Part shown: positions 54,436 to 64,000 of the stretch, piece after piece | Position numbering within the stretch: the first letter of the stretch is position 1 | Layout of the letters: each line of letters opens with the position of its first letter | From: Pseudomonas gessardii | GTDB taxonomy: Bacteria > Pseudomonadota > Gammaproteobacteria > Pseudomonadales > Pseudomonadaceae | DNA: 64,000 nt | NCBI RefSeq assembly: GCF_001983165.1 | Contig: NZ_MNPU01000001.1 | Location: 310,001-374,000, forward strand | Direction of reading: 5' to 3' | Notes under the pieces: model-generated | What the model saw: only the letters and a program-made list of their open reading frames with translations | What the model was told of the DNA's origin: nothing | Database searches by the model: none | Position numbers and translations under genes: made by a program

Positions 54436-54449
54436 CGGGCCTTCCCGCC
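54436..54449 (+). terminator. Hairpin after the PIG-L gene
   Basis: GCGGG-cctt-CCCGC is a perfect five-base GC stem 31 bases after the PIG-L stop codon. No T-run follows; it is a weak candidate terminator. Confidence 0.35.
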
Positions 54450-54646
54450 GGTTGCTAACGTGAAACAAGCGCTGCACAGGTTCAGGTGCAGTCGAGAAAG
54501 CCATGCCAACTCCTTGCACTGGCGATGTTTTACGATCAGGAAACCTGCTGTCCCTTCTCGTTATCGTGCTTCACGTTGCCATGGCCCTGAGCGTGCCTGC
54601 CCTTGCAGGCGGCAAGACGTCATCTCCCATCGAACGAGGGTGGATC

Positions 54647-57223
54647 ATGAGCACACGGCGATATTCCCTGCTGTACCTGGGCATCTGGATGGCCAGCGCG
54701 ACACTGATGTTCCCCCTCGCGCCACCGGCCGACGCAGCGTGTACGCCGGCAGTCACCGCCGGCGACGACACCACCACCTGCGACAGTGGCACCACGCCAG
54801 GCTTTACCGACCTCAATGGCCATAACACCCTCAACCTGCCCGTCGGTGGCAATGGCGCCATCACCAGCGCAGTGACCTTTGGCGATGGCAACGATCGGGT
54901 GGAGGCCCATTCGGGCAGCATGGGTGCCCTGAACATGGGCAACGGGGCGAATACTTTGCGCGTGGAACTGAATGCCGTGGTGGGCCCGGTAACCCAGGGC
55001 GATGGGGCCGATAGCGTACAAATCAGCGGCGGCACCGTCGGCGCAATCAGCCAGGGCGCTGGCATCGACACCTACACGCAAAGCGGCGGCCGCGTGGCCA
55101 GCGTGGCCCAGGGCGATGGCCGGGATACGTTCATGATGAGTGGTGGCGAGATTGTTGGCGCCTTTGAAGATGGCGATGTGGCCACCCAGTCCGGGGGCAC
55201 CATCGGCCGTGTCGATATGAAGCTCGACAATAACTTCTACACCCTGCTGAACGGGCTGATCAACGGCAACCTGGTAACCGGCTTCGGTCTGGACACCATC
55301 ACCGTTTCCGGGGGCTACATTGGCGGCAACGTCAGTGTCAGCGGGGGCAACGACTTGCTGACCCTCAGTGGCGGCGTGATCAATGGCCAGATCCTCATGA
55401 GTTTCGGCAACGACCAGTTCAACTGGATTGGCGCCGGCACGATCAATTCCACGGTCAATATGGGCGCGGACAATGATACGGCGCTGCTGCAGAACCTGAC
55501 GCAAGCCATCCTTGCCCCTACGCCCTTGATCGATGGCGGCCTGGGCAGCGATACCCTGACCTTTGACAGCACCCAATCGGCCACCGCAGAACGCTACGTC
55601 AACTGGGAAACGGTCAATCTCAACAACGGCTCGCGCTTTACCCTGGCCGGCGCTTTCAAGCTTGGCGATAGCGCCAGCGCCACAGGCGCCTTGAATATCG
55701 ACGCCAGCAGTGTACTGCTGGTCAGCCAGGGAGCCATCACGCCATTCACCGCTGGCCAGTTGGCCACCCTTAACAACAGCGGCCTGATCGATATGACCAG
55801 CGCCAGTACCAGCGCCACCGACAGCCTGACGGTCAATGGCAACTACACCGGCAACAATGGCCAGATTGCGCTGCAAAGCGTGCTGGGCAGCGACGGCTCG
55901 GCCAGTGACAAGCTGGTGGTGAACCAGGGCACGCTACAGGGCACCACCCGCCTTGACGTCAGCAACCTGGGCGGGCCTGGGGCCCAGACCCTGAGCAATG
56001 GCATCCAGCTGGTCGAGGCCCTCAACGGTGCGACGGGCAGCGACCGGGCTTTCAGCCTGGCGGGCGGCTCGGTGTCCGCCGGGGCGTTTGAGTACTTCCT
56101 GTTCAAGGGCGGCGTCACCGCAGGCTCCGAACAGCAGTGGTACCTGCGCTCTGCCGTTGTCGCGCCACCGCTGCCCGACCCGGAGGACCCGGTGGTGCCG
56201 CCGCCGGTTCCCGCCGTGGGCACACCGGTGGACTTGCCAACGTCCGTGCCCGGTGCCGAGCCGATCCCGCTCTATCGCCCCGAAGTGCCGGTGTATTCGA
56301 CACTGTTTCCGGCAGCCCAGCAGACGGTACGGGCCATGCTCGGGACCTACCACGAGCGCATGGGCGACCAAAGCCGCCAGACCGGCACCGGCTCATTCCC
56401 GGCGGGCTGGGGCCGGGTCTATGGCAACAGCCGCCGCCAGGCCTATGCCGGCACGGTCAGCCCACGGTTGGACAGCTCGGTCAGCGGTTTCCAGGTGGGC
56501 AGCGATCTGCATGCCTGGACCACCGCCAATGACCAGGTGCAGCGCCTGGGGTTCTTCGTCGGCCATAGCCGCCTGCGGGGCAATGTGGATGGCTTCAACC
56601 GGGGCTGGCAGCACCTGGATGCCGGCAAGACGACCTTGCGCGGTGACAGCCTGGGCCTGTACTGGACCTTGATTGATCCGAATGGCTGGTACGTCGATGT
56701 GGTGCTGATGGGCACCCGCCTCAAAGGCAGCAGCGAGTCTGATCGGGGGCTCAAGCTCAAGACCAAGGGCCACGATGTACTGGGTTCGGTGGAAGTGGGC
56801 ATGCCGCTGCACATCACGCAAAACTGGGAGTTGGAGCCGCAACTGCAACTGATCGCCAATAAAACCCGGTTCGATCGCGAGCATGATGGGGTCTCCGAGG
56901 TGGCGTTTTCAGCCGACACGGCCCTCACCACCCGGCTCGGGGTCAGGCTGCGGGGCAGCTATCTGCTGGCTTCAATGCCGATCCAGCCCTATGTCCGCGC
57001 CAATGTCTGGCACGCGTCCTCCGGGACCAACCGGGTGCGCTTCAATGACGTCACGGATATCGATACCGAGCAGAAATCCACCACCCTGGGCCTGAGTGCC
57101 GGTGCCACGTTGCAGGTTTCCAGGCAGTTCAGCCTGTATGGCGAGTTGGGTTATGAAGGCAACCTGGACAGCAATGCCCTGGATGGGCACCAGGGCACTG
57201 TTGGCGTCAGGATGGCGTTCTAG
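54647..57223 (+). CDS. Autotransporter (type Va) with beta-helical passenger
   Basis: The product (858 residues) is secreted through its own C-terminal barrel. A signal peptide ends near PPADA-ACTP (about residue 28). The passenger to about residue 500 is built of irregular repeats of about 21-24 residues with a G.D....SGG..G pattern (for example SVQISGGTVGAISQGAG, DTYTQSGGRVASVAQGDG), typical of a right-handed beta-helix. A Pro-rich linker (PPLPDPEDPVVPPPVPAVG) precedes the about 280-residue barrel, which ends in VRMAF. The ATG at 54647 is preferred over an in-frame one 144 bases upstream for its GAGGG site and because it gives a normal signal peptide. Function of the passenger (adhesin or enzyme) is not visible. 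Confidence 0.83.
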   Translation: MSTRRYSLLYLGIWMASATLMFPLAPPADAACTPAVTAGDDTTTCDSGTTPGFTDLNGHNTLNLPVGGNGAITSAVTFGDGNDRVEAHSGSMGALNMGNGANTLRVELNAVVGPVTQGDGADSVQISGGTVGAISQGAGIDTYTQSGGRVASVAQGDGRDTFMMSGGEIVGAFEDGDVATQSGGTIGRVDMKLDNNFYTLLNGLINGNLVTGFGLDTITVSGGYIGGNVSVSGGNDLLTLSGGVINGQILMSFGNDQFNWIGAGTINSTVNMGADNDTALLQNLTQAILAPTPLIDGGLGSDTLTFDSTQSATAERYVNWETVNLNNGSRFTLAGAFKLGDSASATGALNIDASSVLLVSQGAITPFTAGQLATLNNSGLIDMTSASTSATDSLTVNGNYTGNNGQIALQSVLGSDGSASDKLVVNQGTLQGTTRLDVSNLGGPGAQTLSNGIQLVEALNGATGSDRAFSLAGGSVSAGAFEYFLFKGGVTAGSEQQWYLRSAVVAPPLPDPEDPVVPPPVPAVGTPVDLPTSVPGAEPIPLYRPEVPVYSTLFPAAQQTVRAMLGTYHERMGDQSRQTGTGSFPAGWGRVYGNSRRQAYAGTVSPRLDSSVSGFQVGSDLHAWTTANDQVQRLGFFVGHSRLRGNVDGFNRGWQHLDAGKTTLRGDSLGLYWTLIDPNGWYVDVVLMGTRLKGSSESDRGLKLKTKGHDVLGSVEVGMPLHITQNWELEPQLQLIANKTRFDREHDGVSEVAFSADTALTTRLGVRLRGSYLLASMPIQPYVRANVWHASSGTNRVRFNDVTDIDTEQKSTTLGLSAGATLQVSRQFSLYGELGYEGNLDSNALDGHQGTVGVRMAF

Positions 57224-57232
57224 CACGATGGA

Positions 57233-60200
57233 CTATTGGAACACTTGGGCTTCGCCATCGACGGTTGCACTGATCCAGCGTGGCTCCATGGGATCGCTCC
57301 ATACCGAACGGGGTGGCGTCCCGCCATCGCTGATCAGGATGCGCCTGCCCGACTGGCTCCACTCCTGCATCCGCGCCTTGAACGCAGCCGGGTAATCGGC
57401 TGCCCGGCAGGTGATACCGGCCCAGGGGTCGACGACCCAGGCGTCGTCCCACTCCGGCCCCACAAAGCCTTTGCTGCGCGGTTGCCCCGGCGGCCCGCCG
57501 ACAATCGCGAAGGTATGGCCCTTGACCTGGGCGATCCGCGCACTGCCGCCACTGGCATTGATCGTATCAACGGCGACCTTGGCCATCTGGTCACAATTGC
57601 CGGCACCGGTCTTCAGGACCATTTCGGAATAGTTCGGCGCGCCCGTGCGTGTATAAAGCCAACCCACCATTTCCGTCGCCGTCTCGCTGCGCGCGGCCTC
57701 ACCGGCCAGCCCAGGGACCTGTTGGTTGGCTGAGCGGATGCCTGTGGCCTGGAACTGCTCGTCAACCGCTTTTCTCGCCCCTTGTGCATACACACGGTTC
57801 TGTTGTTCGGCCGACAGTTGGGCAAAGTCAGCCGGCTTCTTGACCGGCGCCAGGCGAATCGGTTTGGCCGCGATCACCACATGCCCGGGGTTGTTGCCCG
57901 CCGCGTACACCCCCATCAGGACTTCGCGCTGTTTCTCGGGGGAAAGCCCCTGCAAGACACTGGCAAGATGGGTGATTTCCGCGGGCGACATGGGTTCGTC
58001 AGCCACGATTTTCTTGATCAGGCTCTCAAGGCTGGGCAGCACCACCAACGGATTGTCCGGAAGCCCCTGCGCCACGAAACCGTAGACATCCTTGTATTGG
58101 TCATACTGCTTGATGAATTGAACATCCAGCGCATCATTGCGGGTCATCCGGTGAAAATCGAGTTGCCCGTTGCCTGTCAGCTCGGCGTAATAGTGAACAC
58201 CGGTATCCGCTTCGACCACTACGTACTGGTGGCCGCCATGGTTGATCTTGATCCCCCGGATGACACGCTGATCGTTACTCATATCGCTGATCGCATCCAT
58301 CTTGACCACCACCGTATCCTGGTTGATCGCCCGGGGCACACCGAAATCGTCATAGCCAAAATCCGGCTCGTTGACCAGCGTGCCGCTTGTGCGAGGCTTG
58401 TAGGTCACGGGTTCTACACTCGCCATCGGCAGCAGTTCCTGGTTTCCCGCTTCATTGACGCGGTAACGACGGTGCTCGTGGATCACCGTGCGCGGCCCTT
58501 TTCCAGGCCCGGCCCCCGGAATCAGTCGCCGATGTTCAAGGGCCTGGGCGTCCTGGAAGACCGACGTTCCTCCTGGCTCGATCTGTTTGGTGTAGCACAG
58601 GTCGTTGAGGTCGCGTTTCAAGCGCCGGCCGCCGCCGCCACACGTCAGCACAAACCCTTCAAATAGCCCGCTATCGTCGGGGCCGCCGAGTTTGATCAGG
58701 CTCTCGGGTTTTTTCGGGTCATAGCGATAGACATCGTCACCAATTATCACGTCGCTGTGGTTGTGCCTCTGCAGAACCCGGGCCTGGTCACTGGAGATCC
58801 CTTCGGGCACCCGCAACGTCTTCCCTTGCCCAATGGGCCTGGGCGTCAGGGGAATTTGTGGGGTAACGTCGTAACGGCCTCGGCCAGGCAGTTTAAGGGC
58901 CGCAGACTGTTTGAACTTGCCGAGGCTGGCCTGGAGATTTTTCAGGCCCTCGCCCTGATATTTCAGCACACGACGCCCACTGCTACTCAACACGGGCATC
59001 AACGGGTCGAGAGGGTTGAGGTTGCGCGCAACGGAACCTGCGAACTTTTTCACCAACGGTGCAAATTTTGGCAGCAGGGCCCGCACGCCAATCTTGCCTG
59101 CCGTGGACACGAGGCGCACTGAGCCTGCGGCAAACTTGCCCGCCGGGCCGGCGAACGTCAGCAGCCCATCGGTGATCAGGTCTTTGATGCCTTGCTTGGT
59201 ATCACCCTTGATCAGGTTCTCGATGCCACTCCAGAACGGAATAACCATCTGGCCGACGCCTTTGACCCGCTCCCAAAATGCGTCATCGTTTTTATGTGCC
59301 GCGCTTTCCCGGGCAGGGTCGGACTCGGCCCATTTTTTCAGCGTGTCCTCATCGACATAAAACAGATCCGTGGTAATGGCCTTGGTGATCGCCACTGAAC
59401 GTTCGGACGCCAGGGTGTGCGGCACCGCATCTTGAGACGGATTGCTCGCCGCTGGAAAGTGCGCGAGCTGTTGCGGTACCACGATGGAAAAGCTCTTGGG
59501 TTTGGGGCCCTTGCCGGCCCTGTAGTCTGCCCACTGTTGCTTGAATTCGACCTTGCTGTCGGGGCGGGTATGACGCACTACCAACTCTTCAGAAGGCGCA
59601 CCATCAGCGGTATGGTCAATTGAAATAAAATCTTTTTCATAGCTTTTATCGGTGGGATTGTAGGACTCCAGGATCGGCTTCAAGTCGTCGCGCCGGCGGG
59701 CGATGCCCTTGACCGGGTTCATTTCGTAATAGTTTGTCTCATTCTCGTATACCGCCTTGAGAATAAACGCCGGACGTGTGATTGCTGCCTTTTTCTCCTC
59801 GTCTGTCTCAGACGTGCCGGGTTTTGTCCGCAGGGCATACAGCGTTACGTCACCCCGTTCAATCGCCTCGCGGTCCTTTAGCGGCAACTGGCTCAATTGG
59901 CTGTGGATAAGCGTTCCGTAGGCGAGCTTGGTATCGGCCAGGTATTTGTCAAACGCCCCCTGGAACTGTCCTTCATCATAAACAGGGTATTGATAGAGAA
60001 TGTCCGAGGGGGTGATTTTCTCGCCGCTGGCATGCCTGTACAGCGCAAACACAGGGCTGATCAGACTCAGTAATTCGGTACGGGAAGTGCCCTTCTCCAT
60101 ACGCTCAAAATAGTCCTTGCGCATCGGCACATCGGCCATCATCTGCTCGGTTGCCGCGACCACACCGTCACTGTGCTCATCAAATGCAGTGGCCGCCTTA

Positions 60201-61399
60201 TTGATATCCTCCGGTGAATAACTTTCCTTTTGCGCGAGCACACCTTGTGCCACCGCCCACTCCAAGGTCGCCTGGGTCCGGGTCGACGTTATAAGTGCCC
60301 AGTCGTTGTCCGTGATCGCTTGCTCGCTGAGCTTGCCAGGCAGATCGACCAGTTGCTGAAAACCCATGCCCCGCGACGAGCCCGGTTCGATCGTTTCAGC
60401 CAGATTGACGCCGTGCTGGAAGTTCACCCATACCGCCGAACCCCGGTAAGGCAGATCCGCCGGCATATCACGCACGGCAAAGTCGGCCGGGAACTGGGGT
60501 TGTAGAATATAGGCCGCCAGAGACGCCTGATCGCTGGAAAACTGCTTTGAAGAATCGACCAAGTGTTGCCTGAACGCGGACTTTATCGACGGGTAGCTTT
60601 GGCCCCAATGGGCACTTGAGGCCAGATTAAAGCCGGCAATCTCCCCGGGTTTACGCGCCTGCAGCGGGTCCAGGCTCAAGGTCAGGGCCTTGAGCAACAG
60701 CTTGACCTTGACGCCGGGCGTAATCACGCCATCCAGGGGGAAATCGGCCCCACCCAGGGTTCCTAACAACTGCTGAACCCGTTCATTGGCCTTGGGCGAT
60801 TTGAGTATCAGCTCCAGCACGGCGGCCGGCGTGCCCTGGGCTTTTTTCAGGGCCTGTGGCGAGAGTTCTTCGGTCAACTGGCTGAGCAAAGGTTTTTTGT
60901 ACTTGGCCTCTTGCTCGGCGACCCAGGCCTGGATCGCTGGATCATTGCTCTTGCGCAACAAGCCATCCACATCACTGGAAGCATCATCCAGGCCCAGGGC
61001 AATTTCGCTGCGGGCGTCTTCCACGGCGTTAATCGCCGCTTGCACCTGCTCCGATGTCTTGGGGTTGGAGGGCACTATCGCGTAAAACGCGAGCATGTTA
61101 TCCAGCCGATTGGTACCCGGTTGGGTGGAGCCATTGGCGGGTATCAGCGGCGAGTCTTTGTTGAGAAACAAACTTTTATTGACCACGGCATTGGGGGTGT
61201 TCAGCGTGTGCAGCACCCGCAGTATTTCATCCAGATCACCGAGTTTTCCCCGCACTTGCGCCTGGTGTGAGGTGGCCGCTGGCGCAGGCGGTTGCACCAA
61301 CGTCAGGCTGGCATTGCCTTCGGAAGCGGGTGGCGTGTCGGAGCGTTGCAAGGTGGGAGCAGCAGGCAAAAATCGTGTATTCAGGTGGACAGGTGTCAT
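57233..61399 (-). CDS. Large toxin-like protein with C-terminal Cys-His-Asp hydrolase domain
   Basis: The product (1388 residues) is soluble-looking, with no signal peptide and a Pro/Ser-rich start that could suit non-classical secretion. Residues 1-700 are mostly helical with no family I recognise. Near 745-800 a moderately hydrophobic stretch (FWSGIENLIKGDTKQGIKDL to VRALLPKF) resembles a membrane-interacting region of large bacterial toxins. The last 130 residues carry GAGNCDQMAKVA (Cys1269), VKGHTFAI (His1295) and AWVVDPWAG (Asp1324), a Cys-His-Asp triad of the transglutaminase/papain-like type found in the PMT C3, SseI and PaTox protease families. The ATG at 61397-61399 is preferred; a GTG nine codons upstream is possible. 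It converges on the autotransporter with nine bases between them. Confidence 0.6.
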   Translation of the reverse strand: MTPVHLNTRFLPAAPTLQRSDTPPASEGNASLTLVQPPAPAATSHQAQVRGKLGDLDEILRVLHTLNTPNAVVNKSLFLNKDSPLIPANGSTQPGTNRLDNMLAFYAIVPSNPKTSEQVQAAINAVEDARSEIALGLDDASSDVDGLLRKSNDPAIQAWVAEQEAKYKKPLLSQLTEELSPQALKKAQGTPAAVLELILKSPKANERVQQLLGTLGGADFPLDGVITPGVKVKLLLKALTLSLDPLQARKPGEIAGFNLASSAHWGQSYPSIKSAFRQHLVDSSKQFSSDQASLAAYILQPQFPADFAVRDMPADLPYRGSAVWVNFQHGVNLAETIEPGSSRGMGFQQLVDLPGKLSEQAITDNDWALITSTRTQATLEWAVAQGVLAQKESYSPEDINKAATAFDEHSDGVVAATEQMMADVPMRKDYFERMEKGTSRTELLSLISPVFALYRHASGEKITPSDILYQYPVYDEGQFQGAFDKYLADTKLAYGTLIHSQLSQLPLKDREAIERGDVTLYALRTKPGTSETDEEKKAAITRPAFILKAVYENETNYYEMNPVKGIARRRDDLKPILESYNPTDKSYEKDFISIDHTADGAPSEELVVRHTRPDSKVEFKQQWADYRAGKGPKPKSFSIVVPQQLAHFPAASNPSQDAVPHTLASERSVAITKAITTDLFYVDEDTLKKWAESDPARESAAHKNDDAFWERVKGVGQMVIPFWSGIENLIKGDTKQGIKDLITDGLLTFAGPAGKFAAGSVRLVSTAGKIGVRALLPKFAPLVKKFAGSVARNLNPLDPLMPVLSSSGRRVLKYQGEGLKNLQASLGKFKQSAALKLPGRGRYDVTPQIPLTPRPIGQGKTLRVPEGISSDQARVLQRHNHSDVIIGDDVYRYDPKKPESLIKLGGPDDSGLFEGFVLTCGGGGRRLKRDLNDLCYTKQIEPGGTSVFQDAQALEHRRLIPGAGPGKGPRTVIHEHRRYRVNEAGNQELLPMASVEPVTYKPRTSGTLVNEPDFGYDDFGVPRAINQDTVVVKMDAISDMSNDQRVIRGIKINHGGHQYVVVEADTGVHYYAELTGNGQLDFHRMTRNDALDVQFIKQYDQYKDVYGFVAQGLPDNPLVVLPSLESLIKKIVADEPMSPAEITHLASVLQGLSPEKQREVLMGVYAAGNNPGHVVIAAKPIRLAPVKKPADFAQLSAEQQNRVYAQGARKAVDEQFQATGIRSANQQVPGLAGEAARSETATEMVGWLYTRTGAPNYSEMVLKTGAGNCDQMAKVAVDTINASGGSARIAQVKGHTFAIVGGPPGQPRSKGFVGPEWDDAWVVDPWAGITCRAADYPAAFKARMQEWSQSGRRILISDGGTPPRSVWSDPMEPRWISATVDGEAQVFQ

Positions 61400-61537
61400 G
61401 ATTATTCGTCTCTGGCAGTGATACACCGGCCCAGCGACAAAACGATTAGGACTGGGGAACTACGCCTGATCGCTGGTCATTCTTATGTGGCGCACACGTA
61501 AGAAAATGTTCCAGACGGATTGGTAACCGCGTTCGTC

Positions 61538-61566
61538 AGGCCATTGTGGTTAAACCACGATGGCCT
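61538..61566. terminator. Hairpin between glgB and the toxin-like gene
   Basis: AGGCCATTGTGGT and ACCACGATGGCCT form a 13-base stem with a single T-G pair and a three-base loop, immediately after the glgB stop codon. It likely terminates or stabilises the glgB transcript; no T-run follows on the minus strand. Confidence 0.65.
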
Positions 61567-61578
61567 AGCCGCCCCCCT

Positions 61579-63807
61579 TCACGCCTGGCTCAGTATCAGC
61601 ACCGCCAATGGCGGCAAGTTCAACGCCAGCGACACCGGCTGCCCATGGTGAGGCTCATCCTGGGTGAACACTTCGCCGCCATTGCCGTAATTGGAGCCGC
61701 AATAGGTGTCGGCATCACTATTGATCAGCTCTTTCCAACTGCCGGCAAAGGGCACGCCCACCTGGTAGGCCTCACGGGGCACCGGAGTGAAGTTGGCCAC
61801 CACCAGCACCGCCTTGCCGTCCTTGCTCCAGCGCAGCCAGGCATAGACGCTGTTGATCGCATCGTCGCCAATCAACCACTGGAAGCCCTGGGGCGCGGCG
61901 TCTTGTTCATGCAGCGCCGGCTCTTGGCGGTACAGGCGGTTAAGGTCGCCCACCAGTTTCTGCACGCCGCGGTGTTCCGGGTATTGCAGCAGGTACCAGT
62001 CCAGTTGCTGGTCGTGGTTCCACTCGCGCCACTGGCCGAATTCACAGCCCATGAACAATAGCTTTTTGCCGGGGTGCATCCACATAAAGCTCAGGTAGGC
62101 CCGCAGGTTGGCGAATTTCTGCCAGCGGTCGCCGGGCATCTTGTCGATCAGCGAGTGTTTGCCATGCACCACTTCATCGTGGGAAATCGGCAGCACAAAG
62201 CGTTCCGACCAGGCGTACACCAGGCCGAAACTCAGCTCATTGTGATGATGGGCGCGGTACACCGGGTCCTGTTGGATGTAATGCAGCGAATCGTGCATCC
62301 AGCCCATGTTCCATTTGTAGTTGAAGCCCAGGCCACCCTGCTGGGTCGGCTGGCTGACGCCCGGCCAAGCAGTGGACTCTTCGGCGATCACCAGGGCCCC
62401 GGGGGCTTCCAGGGCGACCACGTCATTCAAATGCCGCAGGAAGTCGATGGCTTCGAGGTTCTCGCGCCCACCGTGGCGGTTGGGCACCCACTCGCCGGCC
62501 TTGCGTGAATAGTCGCGATACAGCATCGACGCCACCGCATCCACCCGCAGCCCATCGATATGGAAATGCTTGAGCCAGTGCAGCGCCGAGGCCAGCATAA
62601 AGCCGTGGACTTCGGTGCGCCCCAGGTTGTAGATCAGCGTGTCCCAATCCTGGTGGAAGCCTTCCAGCGGGTTGCCGTATTCGTACAGCGCGGTGCCGTC
62701 AAACTGGGCCAGGCCGTGGGCATCGGTGGGGAAATGCGCCGGCACCCAGTCGAGAATGATGCCGATACCCGCCAGATGGCAGGCATTGACGAAGGCGCCG
62801 AACTCATCGGGCGAGCCAAAACGCGCACTGGGCGCGAATTGCGACAGCGGCTGGTAGCCCCAGGAGCCACCGAAGGGGTGCTCCATGATCGGCATCAGCT
62901 CGATATGGGTAAAGCCCAGTTGTTGCACATAGGGAATCAGCCGCTCCCCCAGTTCGCGCCAGCTATATTGGCGCGCCACTTCGCCCAACTCATCGAGCTC
63001 GCATTGCCAGGAGCCGACGTGCAGTTCATAGATCGACAACGGCGCACTGGCCGCCTGGCGTGCGCCACGGGCCTGCATCCAGGCCTCATCGGCCCAGTCC
63101 ACCTGTAACGGCGCGGCGACTTTCGACGCGGTGTCAGGTGGCAGTTGCGTGGCCAGGGCCATGGGGTCGGCCTTAAGCGGCAGGATGCCGGCAGCGCCGA
63201 GGATTTCGTATTTGTAGGCGGCGCCGGCTTGCAGGCGCGGGATAAAGATCTCCCAGACCCCGGCGGGATGCCGCAGGCGCATCGGGTGGCGGCGCCCGTC
63301 CCAGATATTGAAGTCGCCTACCACCGACACCCGCCGCGCATTCGGCGCCCACACCGCAAAGCGCACGCCCTGGATGCCATCGACGCTCATCACCTGGGCC
63401 CCCAGGCAACCGCTCAAGTTGCGGTGATTGCCTTCGGCAAACAGGTACAGGTCCATCTCGCCGAGCAACGGGCCGAAACTGTAGGGGTCTTCGGTGATCT
63501 GCTCGCCACCGGCCCACTGGATCTGCAACAGGTAGCCCTGGCGCGTGGCGAAATGCCCGATAAACAAGCCCGGCACCGGGGTGGTATCCAGGCTGCCAAG
63601 CACTTCGCCGCTGTCCCGGGCCAGCACCTGTACACTCAAGGCCTCCGGCAGGAATGCGCGGATAACCTGGCCGCCCTGCTCATCGTCGTGGGGGCCGAGG
63701 ATCGCAAAAGGATCTGGATGTTCGGCGCGCACCAGGGCTTCAATGTCCTTGGGCACAGGCATGACAGCGAACTTCGATTGCAGCGGTTCTTTATGTGTAA
63801 AGCTCAT
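61579..63807 (-). CDS. glgB: 1,4-alpha-glucan branching enzyme
   Basis: The product (742 residues) makes alpha-1,6 branches in glucan. Parts in order: an N-terminal extension and CBM48 region ([35 protein letters not shown]), then GH13 with [16 protein letters not shown] (reads [18 protein letters not shown]), [15 protein letters not shown] with the nucleophile Asp, [15 protein letters not shown] with the acid-base Glu and [10 protein letters not shown] with the third Asp. The ATG at 63805-63807 lies behind a GGGAGAAAC site; the longer reading frame overlaps the neighbour. It follows treS/pep2 on the minus strand, as in GlgE-pathway clusters. Confidence 0.94.
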   Translation of the reverse strand: MSFTHKEPLQSKFAVMPVPKDIEALVRAEHPDPFAILGPHDDEQGGQVIRAFLPEALSVQVLARDSGEVLGSLDTTPVPGLFIGHFATRQGYLLQIQWAGGEQITEDPYSFGPLLGEMDLYLFAEGNHRNLSGCLGAQVMSVDGIQGVRFAVWAPNARRVSVVGDFNIWDGRRHPMRLRHPAGVWEIFIPRLQAGAAYKYEILGAAGILPLKADPMALATQLPPDTASKVAAPLQVDWADEAWMQARGARQAASAPLSIYELHVGSWQCELDELGEVARQYSWRELGERLIPYVQQLGFTHIELMPIMEHPFGGSWGYQPLSQFAPSARFGSPDEFGAFVNACHLAGIGIILDWVPAHFPTDAHGLAQFDGTALYEYGNPLEGFHQDWDTLIYNLGRTEVHGFMLASALHWLKHFHIDGLRVDAVASMLYRDYSRKAGEWVPNRHGGRENLEAIDFLRHLNDVVALEAPGALVIAEESTAWPGVSQPTQQGGLGFNYKWNMGWMHDSLHYIQQDPVYRAHHHNELSFGLVYAWSERFVLPISHDEVVHGKHSLIDKMPGDRWQKFANLRAYLSFMWMHPGKKLLFMGCEFGQWREWNHDQQLDWYLLQYPEHRGVQKLVGDLNRLYRQEPALHEQDAAPQGFQWLIGDDAINSVYAWLRWSKDGKAVLVVANFTPVPREAYQVGVPFAGSWKELINSDADTYCGSNYGNGGEVFTQDEPHHGQPVSLALNLPPLAVLILSQA

Positions 63808-63850
63808 GGTTTCTCCCACCTTGAGGTTCGCGCGCTTGGGCTGACCGTCA

Positions 63851-64000
63851 TTAATAACCTTCCAACAACCCGTGCAATCCGCGTAATGGCACCGCCAACC
63901 AGGTCGGACGATTCTCTGCCTCGTAGGCCACTTCGTACGCCGCCTTCTCCAGGCTGAACAACGCCAGTGCCGCCTGCGCGCCCTTGGCATCCTGCCAGTC
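63851..64000 (-). CDS. treS: C-terminal end of trehalose synthase/maltokinase (TreS-Pep2), partial
   Basis: Forty-nine codons and a TAA are present before the right edge. [19 protein letters not shown] and PLRGLHGLL match the end of maltokinase (Pep2) domains, which in Pseudomonas are fused to trehalose synthase. That protein turns trehalose into maltose 1-phosphate for GlgE. The gene is co-oriented with glgB, 43 bases away. Everything upstream lies outside the window, so the fusion itself is inferred. Confidence 0.75.
   Translation of the reverse strand, partial: DWQDAKGAQAALALFSLEKAAYEVAYEAENRPTWLAVPLRGLHGLLEGY

Noticed and set aside
57782-58666. 294-codon open frame on the plus strand inside the toxin-like gene
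   Set aside because: The toxin-like frame has the typical third-position GC pattern and a conserved triad; this frame has no family resemblance.
1-64000. CRISPR arrays, tRNA and rRNA genes
   Set aside because: No regularly spaced direct repeats, no cloverleaf ending in CCA and no rRNA-like sequence was noticed on reading; a covariance-model scan would be needed for certainty.

Overview
The window looks like a Pseudomonas chromosome of the fluorescens/fragi type. Pointers are the glgA-treZ-malQ-treY-DUF2934-glgX and treS/pep2-glgB trehalose/alpha-glucan gene sets, the arn lipid A operon, the CupD-like fimbrial/Rcs/Pvr locus, and a chromosome-dimer resolution (dif) site that differs from E. 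coli dif in only three outer bases. All calls come from reading the sequence and recalling families; no database search was run.

Left part (1-8.7 kb, minus strand): a vibrioferrin/xanthoferrin-type NIS siderophore operon read right to left. It holds an HpcH/HpaI aldolase resembling siderophore citrate synthases, a TonB-dependent receptor, an ATP-grasp ligase, an IucA/IucC synthetase, an MFS exporter and a second IucA/IucC synthetase that runs off the left edge. A Fur-box-like sequence sits just upstream. Around 8.7-10.7 kb is an AT-richer accessory pocket with two orphan genes (DUF2971-like, HEPN-like) and the dif site between their 3' ends.

10.7-24.4 kb (minus strand): a fimbrial biofilm locus. 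A major pilin, chaperone, usher and tip adhesin are followed by a REC-EAL phosphodiesterase (PvrR-like), two closely related hybrid histidine kinases and an RcsB-like regulator. A tyrosine recombinase lies at its outer end. The arrangement recalls cupD/pvrSR/rcsCB of P. aeruginosa PA14.

24.5-35 kb: an exported protein of unknown function, then the plus-strand operon arnC-A-D-T-E-F-ugd plus a second PMT-family transferase, for 4-amino-4-deoxy-L-arabinose modification of lipid A. No arnB is present here.

35-42.3 kb: mixed chromosomal genes: an HPP membrane protein, a valine-catabolism-like pair (HIBYL-CoA hydrolase family and acyl-CoA dehydrogenase), a low-GC orphan, an SRPBCC protein, a probable copper-responsive DUF411/YqaA pair behind a CusR-like box, an antitoxin relic and an exported alpha/beta hydrolase.

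42.7-64 kb: glycogen/trehalose metabolism (glgA, treZ, malQ, treY, DUF2934, glgX; then on the minus strand glgB and the end of treS/pep2). The two halves are separated by a PIG-L deacetylase, an autotransporter and a 1388-residue toxin-like protein with a C-terminal Cys-His-Asp hydrolase signature. The toxin-like gene and the dif neighbourhood are the most worthwhile places to look further.
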